From NCBI RefSeq assembly GCF_022271435.1, contig NZ_JAFIQY010000004.1, positions 248,001 to 312,000 on the forward strand: a DNA stretch of 64,000 nucleotides. The letters run 5' to 3'. Below are positions 46,703 to 55,069 of this stretch, one piece after another. Below the pieces are notes generated by a model that was not told the origin of the DNA, did no database searches, and was given only the letters and a program-made list of their open reading frames with translations. This DNA comes from Streptomyces monomycini (GTDB taxonomy: Bacteria > Actinomycetota > Actinomycetes > Streptomycetales > Streptomycetaceae). Made by a program: the position numbers and the translations under genes. Positions within the stretch are counted from its first letter, which is position 1, and each line of letters opens with the position of its first letter.

Positions 46703-48883
46703 CTATGACGCTCGGTACAGGAAGCGTAGATAGCACGCGTAAGTCAGTTCGCTCTGCCGGGACCTGGCCGCCTCCACGTCGGTGGTCAGGGTCGCGTGCA
46801 GGGTGTTGTTCTGCTGGATTTCGGTGGTGCGGCGGCTGAATTCCTGGCGTTTTCGGCGGGCGCTGGTTTCGGCGGCGGTGTTTTGCCTGGCGAGGTGTTC
46901 TCGTGCCTCCTCCAGGCGCTTCTTCGCCTGCTTGCGGGCGGTTTCGGTTTCGGACTCGACAGCGGTGTGCCGGGACGTGAGCTGGGTCCGGCGGTGGGTG
47001 ATGTTCTGTTCGACCGGCTGTTGTTCCGCCGCGCTGAGGGTGGTCGGTTGCCGGGCGACAGCAGCAGCGAGCACCTTTTGGCGCCAGGCGACCAGAGCTG
47101 CGGCCTTGGCCTCGCCGATGCCGCGGACGTCGGCGCGGCGGCCGCCGGGCAGGACGAGTACGGCTCCGGTGCTGTTGTACGAGCTGTTCTGCACGGTGCG
47201 GTAGCCGGTGAAGTCGGCTGCCGTCCGGATGCCGTGGTCATCGGCGAGGCGGGCGACGAGCTTCGGTCCGATGCCGTGCGGGGGTGACTGGGCGATCGAC
47301 CGCCGGCCGAGCTGGTTCCGGATGTACGCGGACTGCTTGTCGGCGAGGGCCTTGGCCAGGGCCCTGCGGCGTTCCTCCGAGAGGCCGTCGATCTTCTTGG
47401 CGATGTCACGGAGCTTGCGTGTCCTGCGCTGCTCGGCGTCCCTGAGCGCGGCGTGGTACTGGGCGGTGAGCTCGTCCTGGGTGCGCGGGTAGGTGGCCTG
47501 GCGGTGCTTTTCCGCCGCCTCGAATCGTGTCCGTTCCTTGTGCAGCTTCGCGGCGGCTTTCGCCGGGTCCTCGACGTGGGCCAGCTGCTTCGTCAGTGCG
47601 TCCAGGGCGGCCCGTGACCGGACACGCTCGGTGCGGCGGCTCCGGGCGAATGCGGTGGCTGTGGCGGCGAGGGCCAAGGGGATGAGGGAGCCAGGTAATG
47701 CCGTCGCAATTCTGGCGACAGGCAGAAGGAGGGCCGCTATGAGGGCGAGGGGCCACAGCACGGCTACGACGACGTCGAGCGCCGTCCGGGTGTGGAAGCC
47801 GCCCGGCGGGGCCGTGACGGGTGTGGCCGGTGTGGTCGCGGGCTGCTCCGCCAGGTGCCCGGACATCCAGCCGGGCAGTCCGCCGGTGCCGGGAGCGGTC
47901 GCACCCGCGGGCGGCGGCGTGGGGGTCGCCGTGGCGGAGGTCCGCGGTCCCGGTACGGCCAGGTCCAGTGGGGGAAGCAGTTCCAGTGGCTGGAAGGCCA
48001 GCGACCTCACCTGTTCCGCGAGGTCACTCACCGCCCGGTCCGCGTGGGCGAGCAGTGTCCGCAGGCCGGTGGAGCCGGCCGGGCTCTTGAAGTCCTCCTC
48101 GGTGAGGAGCAGGAACTCGCCGCTCGGCTCGTGCAGCCGGTTCCACAGGGCGGGGTCGACGGCGATCGCCTTGAGCGACAGGAAGATGACCCAGGCGGAG
48201 AACCGGTCCAGCTCCGCGCCGAAGTCGTCGTTCCCGCGCAGCGGTGACTGGTAGTTGCGGTGCCCCCGCTCGGTGCCGCCCAGGCCGGCCAGGGCAGGGA
48301 CGTACATGCCGTCGTAGTCGACGAGGCGGAAGGTGCCGTCGCTCGCGACCAGCAGGTTGCCGTGCTGGAGGTCGCCGTGGGCGATGCCGTGGGCCGACAG
48401 GTCCCGGGTCAGGGCCTCGAACCGGTCCGCCAGCCGGCCGACGGCCGGCCGGTCGGAGTGGTGGGCGTCGAGCCACGCGGACAGCGTCACGGCTTTGATC
48501 CAGTCCATCTTCAGGACGGGGTAGAGGTCCTTGCCGACCCGGACGGCGTCGGGAAGGTACTCGAAGCCGAGTTTCCACGGCTGGGAGAGCCCGGCCGGGT
48601 CCAGCAGCGCGAGCCGGGAGCTGATCGCCTCGTACCGCTGCTCCTGGTCCGGGACGTGGCGGGTGAAGCACTTGACGGCGTACCGCTGTCCCGAGGCGGC
48701 GGACGTCAGCGAGAAGACGCTCGCGAACGCTCCGGAGACGGCACGGGGCAGGCCGAGCCTGGTCAGTTCGGCGCGGGCGCCCTTGAGTTCGGGGTGCTGG
48801 AAGCACAGTTGGGTGTGCTGCAAGGCCTCCGCGTAGGCGGCACCGCTGGGGAACTGCCGCTGCGGGCCGGTGGGCGAGCCCAC
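46703..48883 (-). CDS. Protein kinase-like protein with membrane segment and helix-hairpin-helix (TerY-P triad kinase)
   Basis: A 726-residue protein. Residues 1-290 are a kinase fold: Gly-rich VSGAFASVFSL, Lys in YAVKCF, catalytic loop IAHGDLQHGN and metal-binding LVDYDGMY. A Pro/Thr-rich linker leads to two membrane helices near residues 350-400 (VVAVLWPLALIAALLLPVA). Then come long coiled coils and a helix-hairpin-helix pair (PHGIGPKLVARLADDHGI and DVRGIGEAKAAALVAW), which usually bind DNA. GTG at 48883 follows GGGAGG; GTG at 48889 overlaps the phosphatase stop. It is the third gene of a vWA-PP2C-kinase operon, the TerY-P triad. HhH on a membrane-anchored kinase is notable. Confidence 0.85.
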   Translation of the reverse strand: MGSPTGPQRQFPSGAAYAEALQHTQLCFQHPELKGARAELTRLGLPRAVSGAFASVFSLTSAASGQRYAVKCFTRHVPDQEQRYEAISSRLALLDPAGLSQPWKLGFEYLPDAVRVGKDLYPVLKMDWIKAVTLSAWLDAHHSDRPAVGRLADRFEALTRDLSAHGIAHGDLQHGNLLVASDGTFRLVDYDGMYVPALAGLGGTERGHRNYQSPLRGNDDFGAELDRFSAWVIFLSLKAIAVDPALWNRLHEPSGEFLLLTEEDFKSPAGSTGLRTLLAHADRAVSDLAEQVRSLAFQPLELLPPLDLAVPGPRTSATATPTPPPAGATAPGTGGLPGWMSGHLAEQPATTPATPVTAPPGGFHTRTALDVVVAVLWPLALIAALLLPVARIATALPGSLIPLALAATATAFARSRRTERVRSRAALDALTKQLAHVEDPAKAAAKLHKERTRFEAAEKHRQATYPRTQDELTAQYHAALRDAEQRRTRKLRDIAKKIDGLSEERRRALAKALADKQSAYIRNQLGRRSIAQSPPHGIGPKLVARLADDHGIRTAADFTGYRTVQNSSYNSTGAVLVLPGGRRADVRGIGEAKAAALVAWRQKVLAAAVARQPTTLSAAEQQPVEQNITHRRTQLTSRHTAVESETETARKQAKKRLEEAREHLARQNTAAETSARRKRQEFSRRTTEIQQNNTLHATLTTDVEAARSRQSELTYACYLRFLYRAS

Positions 48884-48885
48884 TG

Positions 48886-49740
48886 TCACCTCCCTTCGAA
48901 ATCGATCCGTACGACGGCCACGTCGTCGTTGCGCAGCTGCCGGCGTTCCCTGAGGCCGTCCAGCCAGGTACGGAAGGCGTCCAGGTCGTCGGGGCCGGAG
49001 AAGTCCAGCAGTTCGCGTACGGCGCTGTCCTGGTCGGCGGCCGACAGGAACCACGCGGCCAGCGCGTCGGTCATCAGGAACAGCCGGTCGCCGGGCTCGC
49101 ACCGCCCTCGGGCGAACCGGGCGCGTCGGGCCAGCAGTCCGGCGTCGTGGTTGCGGCTGCCGAAAAGGTCGGGCGCGGTGCCGAACGCCTCGGGTGTCGC
49201 CACGGGGAACGCCCGGAGCAGCCGGTCGTCGCGTAGCTGGAACAGGCAGCTGTCTCCCAGGGCGGCGGCCCGCCATCGCCAGGCCGCGGGGGCGGGAGCG
49301 GGGTTGAGAGGCGGGCCGGGGATGGGGTCGGTGCGTACGGTGAGCAAGGTCGCGTACGCGCCGGCGGCGAGCTTGGTGTGCTCGTACCACTTCAGCGGGC
49401 GCCCGGCCGCGACGCGTGCCTGCGTGTACGTCGCGAGCCAAGGATCCCATTGCGCCACGGCCGACGACGCGAACGCTTCGAACGCCGCGCCGCCCAGCAG
49501 CAGTTCCGGGCCGTTCATGGCCTGCTCGGCCGCCGTACGGGACAGCAGCCGCGCCCAGTCCTTGGCCAGGGCGCTCTCGGTCGCCCCGTCGCACACGGCC
49601 GCGGTGAGCGGCCCCCGCAGCATGTCGTCGTGCGCGCAGCCCGGGAGCACGGTGACCGCGTCCTCGCACTCCGCCTCCGTGCTCCCGGATTTGGGAGTCA
49701 CGAGATGCGTGACGTACACGCAGGAAGGCGGAGCGGTCAC
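48886..49740 (-). CDS. PP2C-family protein phosphatase (TerY-P triad)
   Basis: A 284-residue PP2C-type Ser/Thr phosphatase. Metal-binding Asp positions are visible in TEAECEDAVTVL, AAVCDGATES, ALGDSCLFQLRD, FLMTDALAAWFL and RNDDVAVVRIDF. It probably reverses phosphorylation by the kinase encoded next. The GTG start at 49740 overlaps the vWA stop (GTGA) and its own stop is two bases before the kinase start, so all three are translationally coupled. The substrate is unknown; vWA protein or kinase are the natural candidates. Confidence 0.88.
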   Translation of the reverse strand: MTAPPSCVYVTHLVTPKSGSTEAECEDAVTVLPGCAHDDMLRGPLTAAVCDGATESALAKDWARLLSRTAAEQAMNGPELLLGGAAFEAFASSAVAQWDPWLATYTQARVAAGRPLKWYEHTKLAAGAYATLLTVRTDPIPGPPLNPAPAPAAWRWRAAALGDSCLFQLRDDRLLRAFPVATPEAFGTAPDLFGSRNHDAGLLARRARFARGRCEPGDRLFLMTDALAAWFLSAADQDSAVRELLDFSGPDDLDAFRTWLDGLRERRQLRNDDVAVVRIDFEGR

Positions 49741-50573
49741 CGCAGCTCGGTGGCGCGGGTGCCGATGTCGAGGAACTGGACGACCGAGGTGATGTCCGCG
49801 TTGTAGACGAAGCCGCGGGTGGTCTCGCTGACGCGTCGGCCCTGCGAGGCGGCGTACGCGCGCATGTGGGCGGGCAGCGGGCTCGACATGGCGAAGAGGG
49901 TGCGGGCGTAGCTGTCGGGGAGCCCGTCGGCCGTGTCGGGGAAGGCGGTGGGTGTTCCCCCGGCGGCGGAGACGTGCAGGTTGAACAGCAGAGCGGCGCC
50001 GTCGGCCGTGGCGTGCGCGGTGACGGCCTCGGCGGCCGCGCTGGGCTCGCCGTCGGTCGACTCGCCGTCCGTGAGGTTGATGACGATCGGCGGGAAGCCG
50101 GCCGGGTAGCGCTCGGTCCAGCCGGCCACGAGGTTCTCGGCGTACCGCAAGGCCCGGTTCATCGGCGTGCCGCCGCTGGCGACGGGGTCCATCCACAGCG
50201 GGAAGTTGACCGTCGTCTCCACCAGGCCGCCCGCGCCGTCGGGCACCCGCTTGCTCCGCTCGTCGACCCGGGCCGGGTTGTCCGCCACCTCGCTGAGGGG
50301 GACGATGTCCCGGCCCGCGAGCGAGCCGGCGAACGCCGAGCCGACGGTGGCGCCGTAGCCGATGACGGCGACGTGGAAGTAGTCCCGTACGCCTTCCTCC
50401 TTGGCGCACTTGACCGACAGTTCGGTGAGGAGCCGGTTGATGGCGTCGGCGACCACGTCGGCCTTCTGCTGCGGGACCTCCCCGCCGATGGGGTCGCTCA
50501 TCGAGGTCGACTGGTCGACGAGGAAGATGATGCTCGTCGGATTGCTGCGGCTGATCTCGGCCGTGTACGGCAC
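49737..50573 (-). CDS. vWA-domain protein, TerY-like
   Basis: A 278-residue cytoplasmic von Willebrand A domain protein. The MIDAS is complete: DQSTSM near residue 20, Thr in SGGTPMN and Asp in NLTDGEST. The C-terminal part continues with AYAASQGRRVSETTRGFVYNAD. It resembles TerY, the metal-dependent adhesion-fold member of tellurium-resistance-associated systems. GTG at 50573 follows GGGAG. It is the first gene of a three-gene operon with PP2C and a kinase. The known pairing suggests a phosphorylation-based stress or defence signalling complex; no tellurite genes are nearby. Confidence 0.9.
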   Translation of the reverse strand: MPYTAEISRSNPTSIIFLVDQSTSMSDPIGGEVPQQKADVVADAINRLLTELSVKCAKEEGVRDYFHVAVIGYGATVGSAFAGSLAGRDIVPLSEVADNPARVDERSKRVPDGAGGLVETTVNFPLWMDPVASGGTPMNRALRYAENLVAGWTERYPAGFPPIVINLTDGESTDGEPSAAAEAVTAHATADGAALLFNLHVSAAGGTPTAFPDTADGLPDSYARTLFAMSSPLPAHMRAYAASQGRRVSETTRGFVYNADITSVVQFLDIGTRATELR

Positions 50574-50976
50574 GTTGCGCTCCCGGCGGATGGCGAGGAC
50601 GGAGACGGGGACGGGGACGGGGACGAGGGCAAGGAAAGCGGGAAGGCCAGGGGCGCCGGGAGGATGACGTCGGAAGGGACGCGGCGGCGTGGTGACGTTC
50701 CGGTTCCGGAGCGGCGCAGGCCGGGGATCCGGGTCCTTGCCAGGCCCCGCTCCCCCGCGCTTTCACTTCTGCGAGATCCCCCCACGAGATCCCCCGGTGG
50801 CATCGTAGTACTGGATCTCTGGCGTACGGGGGTGAACGCCCGAATGGGGCCGGGCCGTGCGGGGGCGGGCCGCAGCCGTGCGGGACGGCCCGGGCCCGTA
50901 ACCGGATGGAGGCGCTGCGCGTGGGGGACGAGCGGGGGTGGGCGTAGGGCGTACGGGGCCGCCCGGCCGAGGGAGT
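50574..50976. promoter_or_regulatory. Upstream region of the vWA-PP2C-kinase operon
   Basis: A 403-base gap before the vWA gene on the minus strand. It holds a short GGGGAC tandem run at about 50597-50630 close to the start codon. GAGATCCCCCC and GAGATCCCCC repeats occur near 50773-50796. I see no certain promoter. Confidence 0.4.
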
Positions 50977-51462
50977 TCAGCGGATGAGGCGGAAGAGTTC
51001 GTACAGGTCGTCTGTGGTGCGGGCTGCCGTCAGCATGTTGCGGAAGCCCGGGTGGGCGGTGTGGCGGGCGAGGACGGAGTACGCCTGTACGCAGCGGGTG
51101 TCCCTGAGCTTGCGGGGGGCCGCGAGGAGGAAGACGTCGCGGACCGGGCGGTCGTCGGCCCCGCGCCAGTCGAGTTCGGCCGGTACGCGCGCGAAGGCGG
51201 CTGCCGGGGCGTTGACCGCCCGGCTCCGGGCGGACAACAGGGCGATGCCGTGGAAGCCGTTGGCGCCCTGAGCCGTGCGCAGGCGTACCGCGCGGACGAA
51301 GGCGCGGACGTCGCCGAGGGCGCCCGCGGTGTGCAGGCCGCCGGCCAGGGCTTCGAGGAGTTCGTCCCTGGTGGCGGCCTGCGCGCGGGGGTGGATGCGC
51401 TGCTTGTCCAGGTAGTCGGCGAGGCTGCCGGTGCCGCCGGCCACCGTACGGGTGCGGGTCAT
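50977..51462 (-). CDS. PTS EIIA (fructose-type)-like protein lacking the phospho-histidine
   Basis: A 161-residue EIIA-type domain: LLEALAGGLHTAGALGDVRAF, VPAELDWRGADDRPVRDVFLLAAP and the C-terminal FRNMLTAARTTDDLYELF match the PTS EIIA type 2 fold. The active-site loop that normally reads GIAIPH here reads GFHGIALLSARS, so the phospho-accepting His is not at its usual place. The gene starts with ATG overlapping the MFS stop (ATGA). It may be a regulatory sensor derived from EIIA rather than a phosphotransferase. No other PTS genes are in view. Confidence 0.75.
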   Translation of the reverse strand: MTRTRTVAGGTGSLADYLDKQRIHPRAQAATRDELLEALAGGLHTAGALGDVRAFVRAVRLRTAQGANGFHGIALLSARSRAVNAPAAAFARVPAELDWRGADDRPVRDVFLLAAPRKLRDTRCVQAYSVLARHTAHPGFRNMLTAARTTDDLYELFRLIR

Positions 51463-52718
51463 GCCTCGGCCGGCTCCGGTTCGGGAGCGGTCGTCGTCCT
51501 GCGGGCCGGGCGGAGAATTCCGGCGGAGAACACCGCTGCCACACAGAAGGCGACGGGCAGGAAAAAGGCCAGGTTCAGGGGGACCAGGTGGGTGAGCGGT
51601 CCGATGATGGCGGGCCCCGCGAGCATTCCGACATATCCCATGCCCGCCACGCGGGAGACATTCGCTCCGGACGAGGCCGGGTCGACATTGCCCGCCGCGG
51701 TGAAGAACTGCGGAATGCACCCGGACAGGCCGATACCGAAAAGGGTCCAGCCGAGGAGAGCCATCGGCACCCAGGGGGAGAGCGAGGCGAGGGCCAGGCC
51801 GAGGGCCGCGAGGCCGGCTCCGTACCGTACGACGAAGACCCGGCCGAAGCGGGCCACCACCCGGTCGGTGACGAACCGGCCCACGGTCATGGCGGTGGAG
51901 AAGCCGCCGTACGCCAGGGCCGCGGTCGCGGCGGGAGCGTCGAGCACGTCCTTGAGATGCAGCACACTCCAGTCGTTCGCCACGCCCTCGCACAGCATGA
52001 GCATGAAGGCGAGCACGCCCAGTGCCCAGACCTGCGACGGTGTACGGCGCCTGGCGGCCGGGGCCGACGTCTTCGGCGAGCCGGGTTCCGCCGTCTTCGG
52101 GCCGGTCGGAGCGGGTGCGGGGTGCTCCGGGGGCAGCATGCCCGGCACCAGCGCGAGGGTGATCAGTACGCCGGCCGCCGCCACGACGGCGAGGGTGAGG
52201 GAGGGCTGCCAGTCCCAGCTGATGGTGCGGGCGCCGATCAGGGCGGCGATGACGCCGCCGACCGAGAACACCGCGTGAAAGGCCGACATGACGGGACGGC
52301 CGTAACCGCGCTCCACCTGAACAGCCTGTGTGTTCATACTGACGTCCAGGCAGCCGTTACCGAACCCGAGCGCCAGCAGGGCCGCCGCCAGGGTCCACGG
52401 CGAGTCCGCCAGGCCGGGCAGGACGACCGTGGCGCTGCACAGGGCGCCGCCGGCCAGCACGATGGCGCGGCTGCCGAACCGGTCGGCCAACGCCCCGCAG
52501 AGCTGCATGCCCGCGAAGGCGCCGCCGCCCAGGAAGAGCAGCAGCCAGCCCAGGACGGCATGGGTGATGCCGACCCGGTGCTCGATCGCGGGAATGTGCA
52601 CGATCCACATCCCCATGACGAAACCGTTGAGCGCGAAAGCCACGAAGGTGCAGGCACGCGCCGTACGCAAGCGCCGCGACGGCGGCGACCCGGTGGTGGA
52701 GGCAGTCGTTTCACTCAT
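51459..52718 (-). CDS. MFS transporter
   Basis: A 419-residue major facilitator with 12 predicted membrane helices and a Pro/Ala-rich central loop. The motif between helices 2 and 3 is GALADRFGSRAIVLAGG. The pattern GNGCLDVSMNTQAVQVERGYGRP is typical of the FucP/YbjJ-like group. ATG at 52718 is preferred over GTG at 52721. It is coupled to the EIIA-like gene. A palindrome (52733-52753) lies directly upstream and matches one near the HAD gene, so the DeoR regulator encoded next door is the likely repressor. The substrate is probably a sugar or sugar derivative; this is inferred. Confidence 0.85.
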   Translation of the reverse strand: MSETTASTTGSPPSRRLRTARACTFVAFALNGFVMGMWIVHIPAIEHRVGITHAVLGWLLLFLGGGAFAGMQLCGALADRFGSRAIVLAGGALCSATVVLPGLADSPWTLAAALLALGFGNGCLDVSMNTQAVQVERGYGRPVMSAFHAVFSVGGVIAALIGARTISWDWQPSLTLAVVAAAGVLITLALVPGMLPPEHPAPAPTGPKTAEPGSPKTSAPAARRRTPSQVWALGVLAFMLMLCEGVANDWSVLHLKDVLDAPAATAALAYGGFSTAMTVGRFVTDRVVARFGRVFVVRYGAGLAALGLALASLSPWVPMALLGWTLFGIGLSGCIPQFFTAAGNVDPASSGANVSRVAGMGYVGMLAGPAIIGPLTHLVPLNLAFFLPVAFCVAAVFSAGILRPARRTTTAPEPEPAEA

Positions 52719-52732
52719 CACGGCTGACCATA

Positions 52733-52753
52733 ACGCACACTTGGTGTGTGCGT
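52733..52753. promoter_or_regulatory. DeoR-type operator candidate in front of the MFS gene
   Basis: ACGCACAC and GTGTGCGT are perfect 8-base arms around a TTGGT spacer. The centre is 25 bases upstream of the MFS start. The same arms occur at 53767-53783. Confidence 0.7.
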
Positions 52754-52889
52754 AAGGGCATTCGGGGACTTCCGGCGCGTTCCGGGGCGGGCCGGGAGCG
52801 GCGGCGCCGGCAGGTGGCAGGTGGGCGCCGGACTCCGCCCAACTCCGGGCCGCCGCAGCGGCGTTCGCCGTACCAGGCCCGGCAGGGCG

Positions 52890-53648
52890 TCACACGTGCA
52901 CGATGTTCACGCCGGCGGCGCGCATCTCCTCGACCACCGTCGAGCCCTGGGGCGCGTCGGTCACCACCACGTCGAGCTGTTCGACCGAACAGATCCTGCC
53001 GAGCGCCACCCGCCCCAGCTTCTCCGCGGTGGCCACCAGGATGATGCGCCGCGCCGCCCGGGCCGCGACCCGCTTCACGTGCACGTCGTCCAGGCTGTAG
53101 GCGGTGGCGCCGCTGGCCGCGTCCACCCCGCAGCAGCCCAGGATGAAGGTGTCGTAGCGCAGGTCCTCGAAGGTGCGCAGCGCCGTCTCCCCGTAGAAGG
53201 ACAGCTCCCCCGGCCTGACCTGCCCGCCGGGGAGCAGCAGGCGGATGCCCTCGTGCTCGGCGAGCGGCATGGTCGCGTGCAGGGACAGCGGGGTGACGGT
53301 GAGCCGGCGGCCCGCCATGGCGTGGGCGACGGCCACCGCCGTGGTGCCGGTGTCCAGGGCGACGGTCTCCCCGTCGTTGAGCATCCGCACGACCACGTCC
53401 GCCAGCTTGGCCTTGGTCTCGCTGCCGACCATGGACCGTACCGCGTACGGCGGTTCCACCCCGCTGAGCAGGGCGGTCACGGCGCCGCCGTGCACCCGGC
53501 GGAGCGCGCCCCGGGATTCCAGGAGTTCCAGGTCCCGGCGGATGGTCATCTCCGACGTCTGGGTGGAGCGGGCGAGTTCGGCCACGGAGGCCCGGTTGCG
53601 CTCGGCCAGGAGGGCCAGGATGAACCGGTGGCGTTCGGAGACATTCAT
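52890..53648 (-). CDS. DeoR-family transcriptional regulator
   Basis: A 252-residue sugar-phosphate-responsive repressor. The N-terminal winged helix is RHRFILALLAERNRASVAELA followed by TSEMTIRRDLELLESRGALRRVHGGAV (in part). The C-terminal domain binds a phosphorylated sugar (DTGTTAVAVAHAM). ATG at 53648 is the best placed start; ATG codons at 53666 and 53741 are alternatives. It lies between the MFS gene and the divergent HAD gene. Both have ACGCACAC/GTGTGCGT palindromes in their promoters, so it probably controls them together with the EIIA-like gene. Confidence 0.9.
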   Translation of the reverse strand: MNVSERHRFILALLAERNRASVAELARSTQTSEMTIRRDLELLESRGALRRVHGGAVTALLSGVEPPYAVRSMVGSETKAKLADVVVRMLNDGETVALDTGTTAVAVAHAMAGRRLTVTPLSLHATMPLAEHEGIRLLLPGGQVRPGELSFYGETALRTFEDLRYDTFILGCCGVDAASGATAYSLDDVHVKRVAARAARRIILVATAEKLGRVALGRICSVEQLDVVVTDAPQGSTVVEEMRAAGVNIVHV

Positions 53649-53734
53649 GCCGCTGATGTAGCACATCAACACGCCCGCTGCGAGTTGGTTCCCTTCCGCC
53701 CGTTGGGCTTCCCGGCCTGTCGGGGAAACGACGG

Positions 53735-53783
53735 TTGACATCCGACCATGGCGCGTGTGTACTCACACGCACACTGTGTGCGT
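53735..53783 (+). promoter_or_regulatory. Promoter and double operator of the HAD gene
   Basis: TTGACA at 53735-53740 and TGTACT at 53758-53763 have a 17-base spacer. Two overlapping palindromes cover the -10 and start: GCGTGTG-N4-CACACGC at 53753-53770 and ACGCACACTGTGTGCGT at 53767-53783. The second shares both arms with the MFS operator. A DeoR protein bound here would block transcription. Confidence 0.7.
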
Positions 53784-53812
53784 ACGGGACCGGCTTCCGG
53801 AGAGGTGATGGC

Positions 53813-54403
53813 ATGACGGCGGTGCTCTTCGACATGTTCGGCGTGATCGCCCGGCAGCAGTCCCCCGCCGCCTACGCCCGGCTGGAGAAGACGGCCGGAC
53901 GGTCCGGCGCCGCTTTCTGGGACAGTTACTGGGGCTTGCGTCAGCCTTATGACCGCGGTGACCAGAACGGTGCGCAGTATTGGCGGGCGGTCGCCGAAGC
54001 GCTCGGAACGCATTTCGACGAGGAGCGCGTCGCGGAACTCATCGCCGCCGATGTGGCGAGCTGGAGCCGGATCGACGACGAGATGGTGGAATGCGTCGCG
54101 GAACTCGCGGACAGCGGCACCACCATCGGTCTGCTGTCGAACATTCCGGAAGAATTGGCGGCGCATTACGAGGAGACCCAGGAGTGGCTGAAGCACTTCT
54201 CGGTCCTGGCCTTCTCCTGTCGCATCGGGCACGCCAAGCCGGAGCCCGGCGCGTACACGTGGTGCGGTACGGCGTTCGGCCTGCCGCCCGAGCGCGTCCT
54301 GTTCGTCGACGACCGGGCGGACAACGTACGGGCGGCCGAGGCCCTGGGGATGCGCGGCCACCTGTTCACGTCGCTCGCGGAGCTGCGCCCGGCGCTGCGC
54401 TGA
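53813..54403 (+). CDS. HAD-superfamily hydrolase
   Basis: A 196-residue HAD-IA phosphatase-like enzyme. Motif I is FDMFGVIA, where the nucleophile Asp is present and the second residue is Phe, as in several HAD-IA groups that read DLGGV. Motif II is LLSNIP, motif III the Lys in GHAKPEPGAY, and motif IV VLFVDDRADN. It lacks an export signal. ATG at 53813 follows GAGAGGTGATG. It is divergent from the DeoR gene and shares its operator, so it could dephosphorylate the sugar phosphate that the regulator senses; this is inferred. Confidence 0.88.
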   Translation: MTAVLFDMFGVIARQQSPAAYARLEKTAGRSGAAFWDSYWGLRQPYDRGDQNGAQYWRAVAEALGTHFDEERVAELIAADVASWSRIDDEMVECVAELADSGTTIGLLSNIPEELAAHYEETQEWLKHFSVLAFSCRIGHAKPEPGAYTWCGTAFGLPPERVLFVDDRADNVRAAEALGMRGHLFTSLAELRPALR

Positions 54404-55069
54404 CGGCGCCGCGCTGCTCGGTGCCGTACTGCTCGGCGCCACACTGACGGCGGACGCCCGGCGCGCCCTTCCATACCGGCGCCGGGGCGGGGGACCTGAC
54501 ACTCCCGCCCCGGCGCCTCGTCGTGTGACGCGCCCGCCCGACAGCCCGACGACCCCGAACAAACCCACCGCCCAAGTTCTCATCAACAGTGTTTGAAATT
54601 TGCGTAAGGACGTGAAACGAACACTCCAACTCTTCGTATGTCGCCCCTTAGAGCCTTGTCGAAGTCTCCCGCGGCCCCGGCGAAGGAACTCCGCCACCGC
54701 CCGGCCGAACTCCACCCCTCCCCCGCGGCACCCCGTTCCCCCAGCTCACGCGCACCATCAGCGCTTCTCCCCCAGCCCCGCCCGCACACCGATCTGATGC
54801 ATTCCAGCCGATTCACAGACGATCAAGCAAAACGAACATGCTGACTGTTAGTGTCGATGGCGTCAGAAGTTGAAGTGCCCGGCCGGGGACCGATCACCCC
54901 GCGGTGTCCGGGCCCACCACCGGACCGCACGCCACCCCTGCCACCTCCCCGCCACCGGCCGGCCTTCAGGGCCCGCCCGGGTGGCGCCCGTCAGGGGCCG
55001 GACCGGCGTGCCCGCGCATCCCGTCACCCATGCCCGGCAACAGCATGTCTTCTTCGAGGAGAACTGTTC
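54404..55069. other. Intergenic region before the aminotransferase operon
   Basis: Holds the HAD terminator (54478-54517) and a less GC-rich stretch at about 54590-54850, where the promoter of the following operon should lie. GAAACGAACACT and AAAACGAACATGCTGACT repeats are present. No gene is evident. Confidence 0.4.
54478..54517 (+). terminator. Terminator of the HAD gene
   Basis: GGCGCCGGGGCGGG and CCCGCCCCGGCGCC form a 14-bp perfect stem with a 12-base loop, 75 bases after the stop codon. Confidence 0.75.

Noticed and set aside
50597..50630. The GGGGAC run as a regulatory repeat
   Set aside because: Short, low-complexity and without dyad symmetry; more likely slippage.
53813..54403. HAD protein inactive because motif I reads DMFGV
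   Set aside because: The nucleophile Asp is present and the second position varies in active HAD-IA families.
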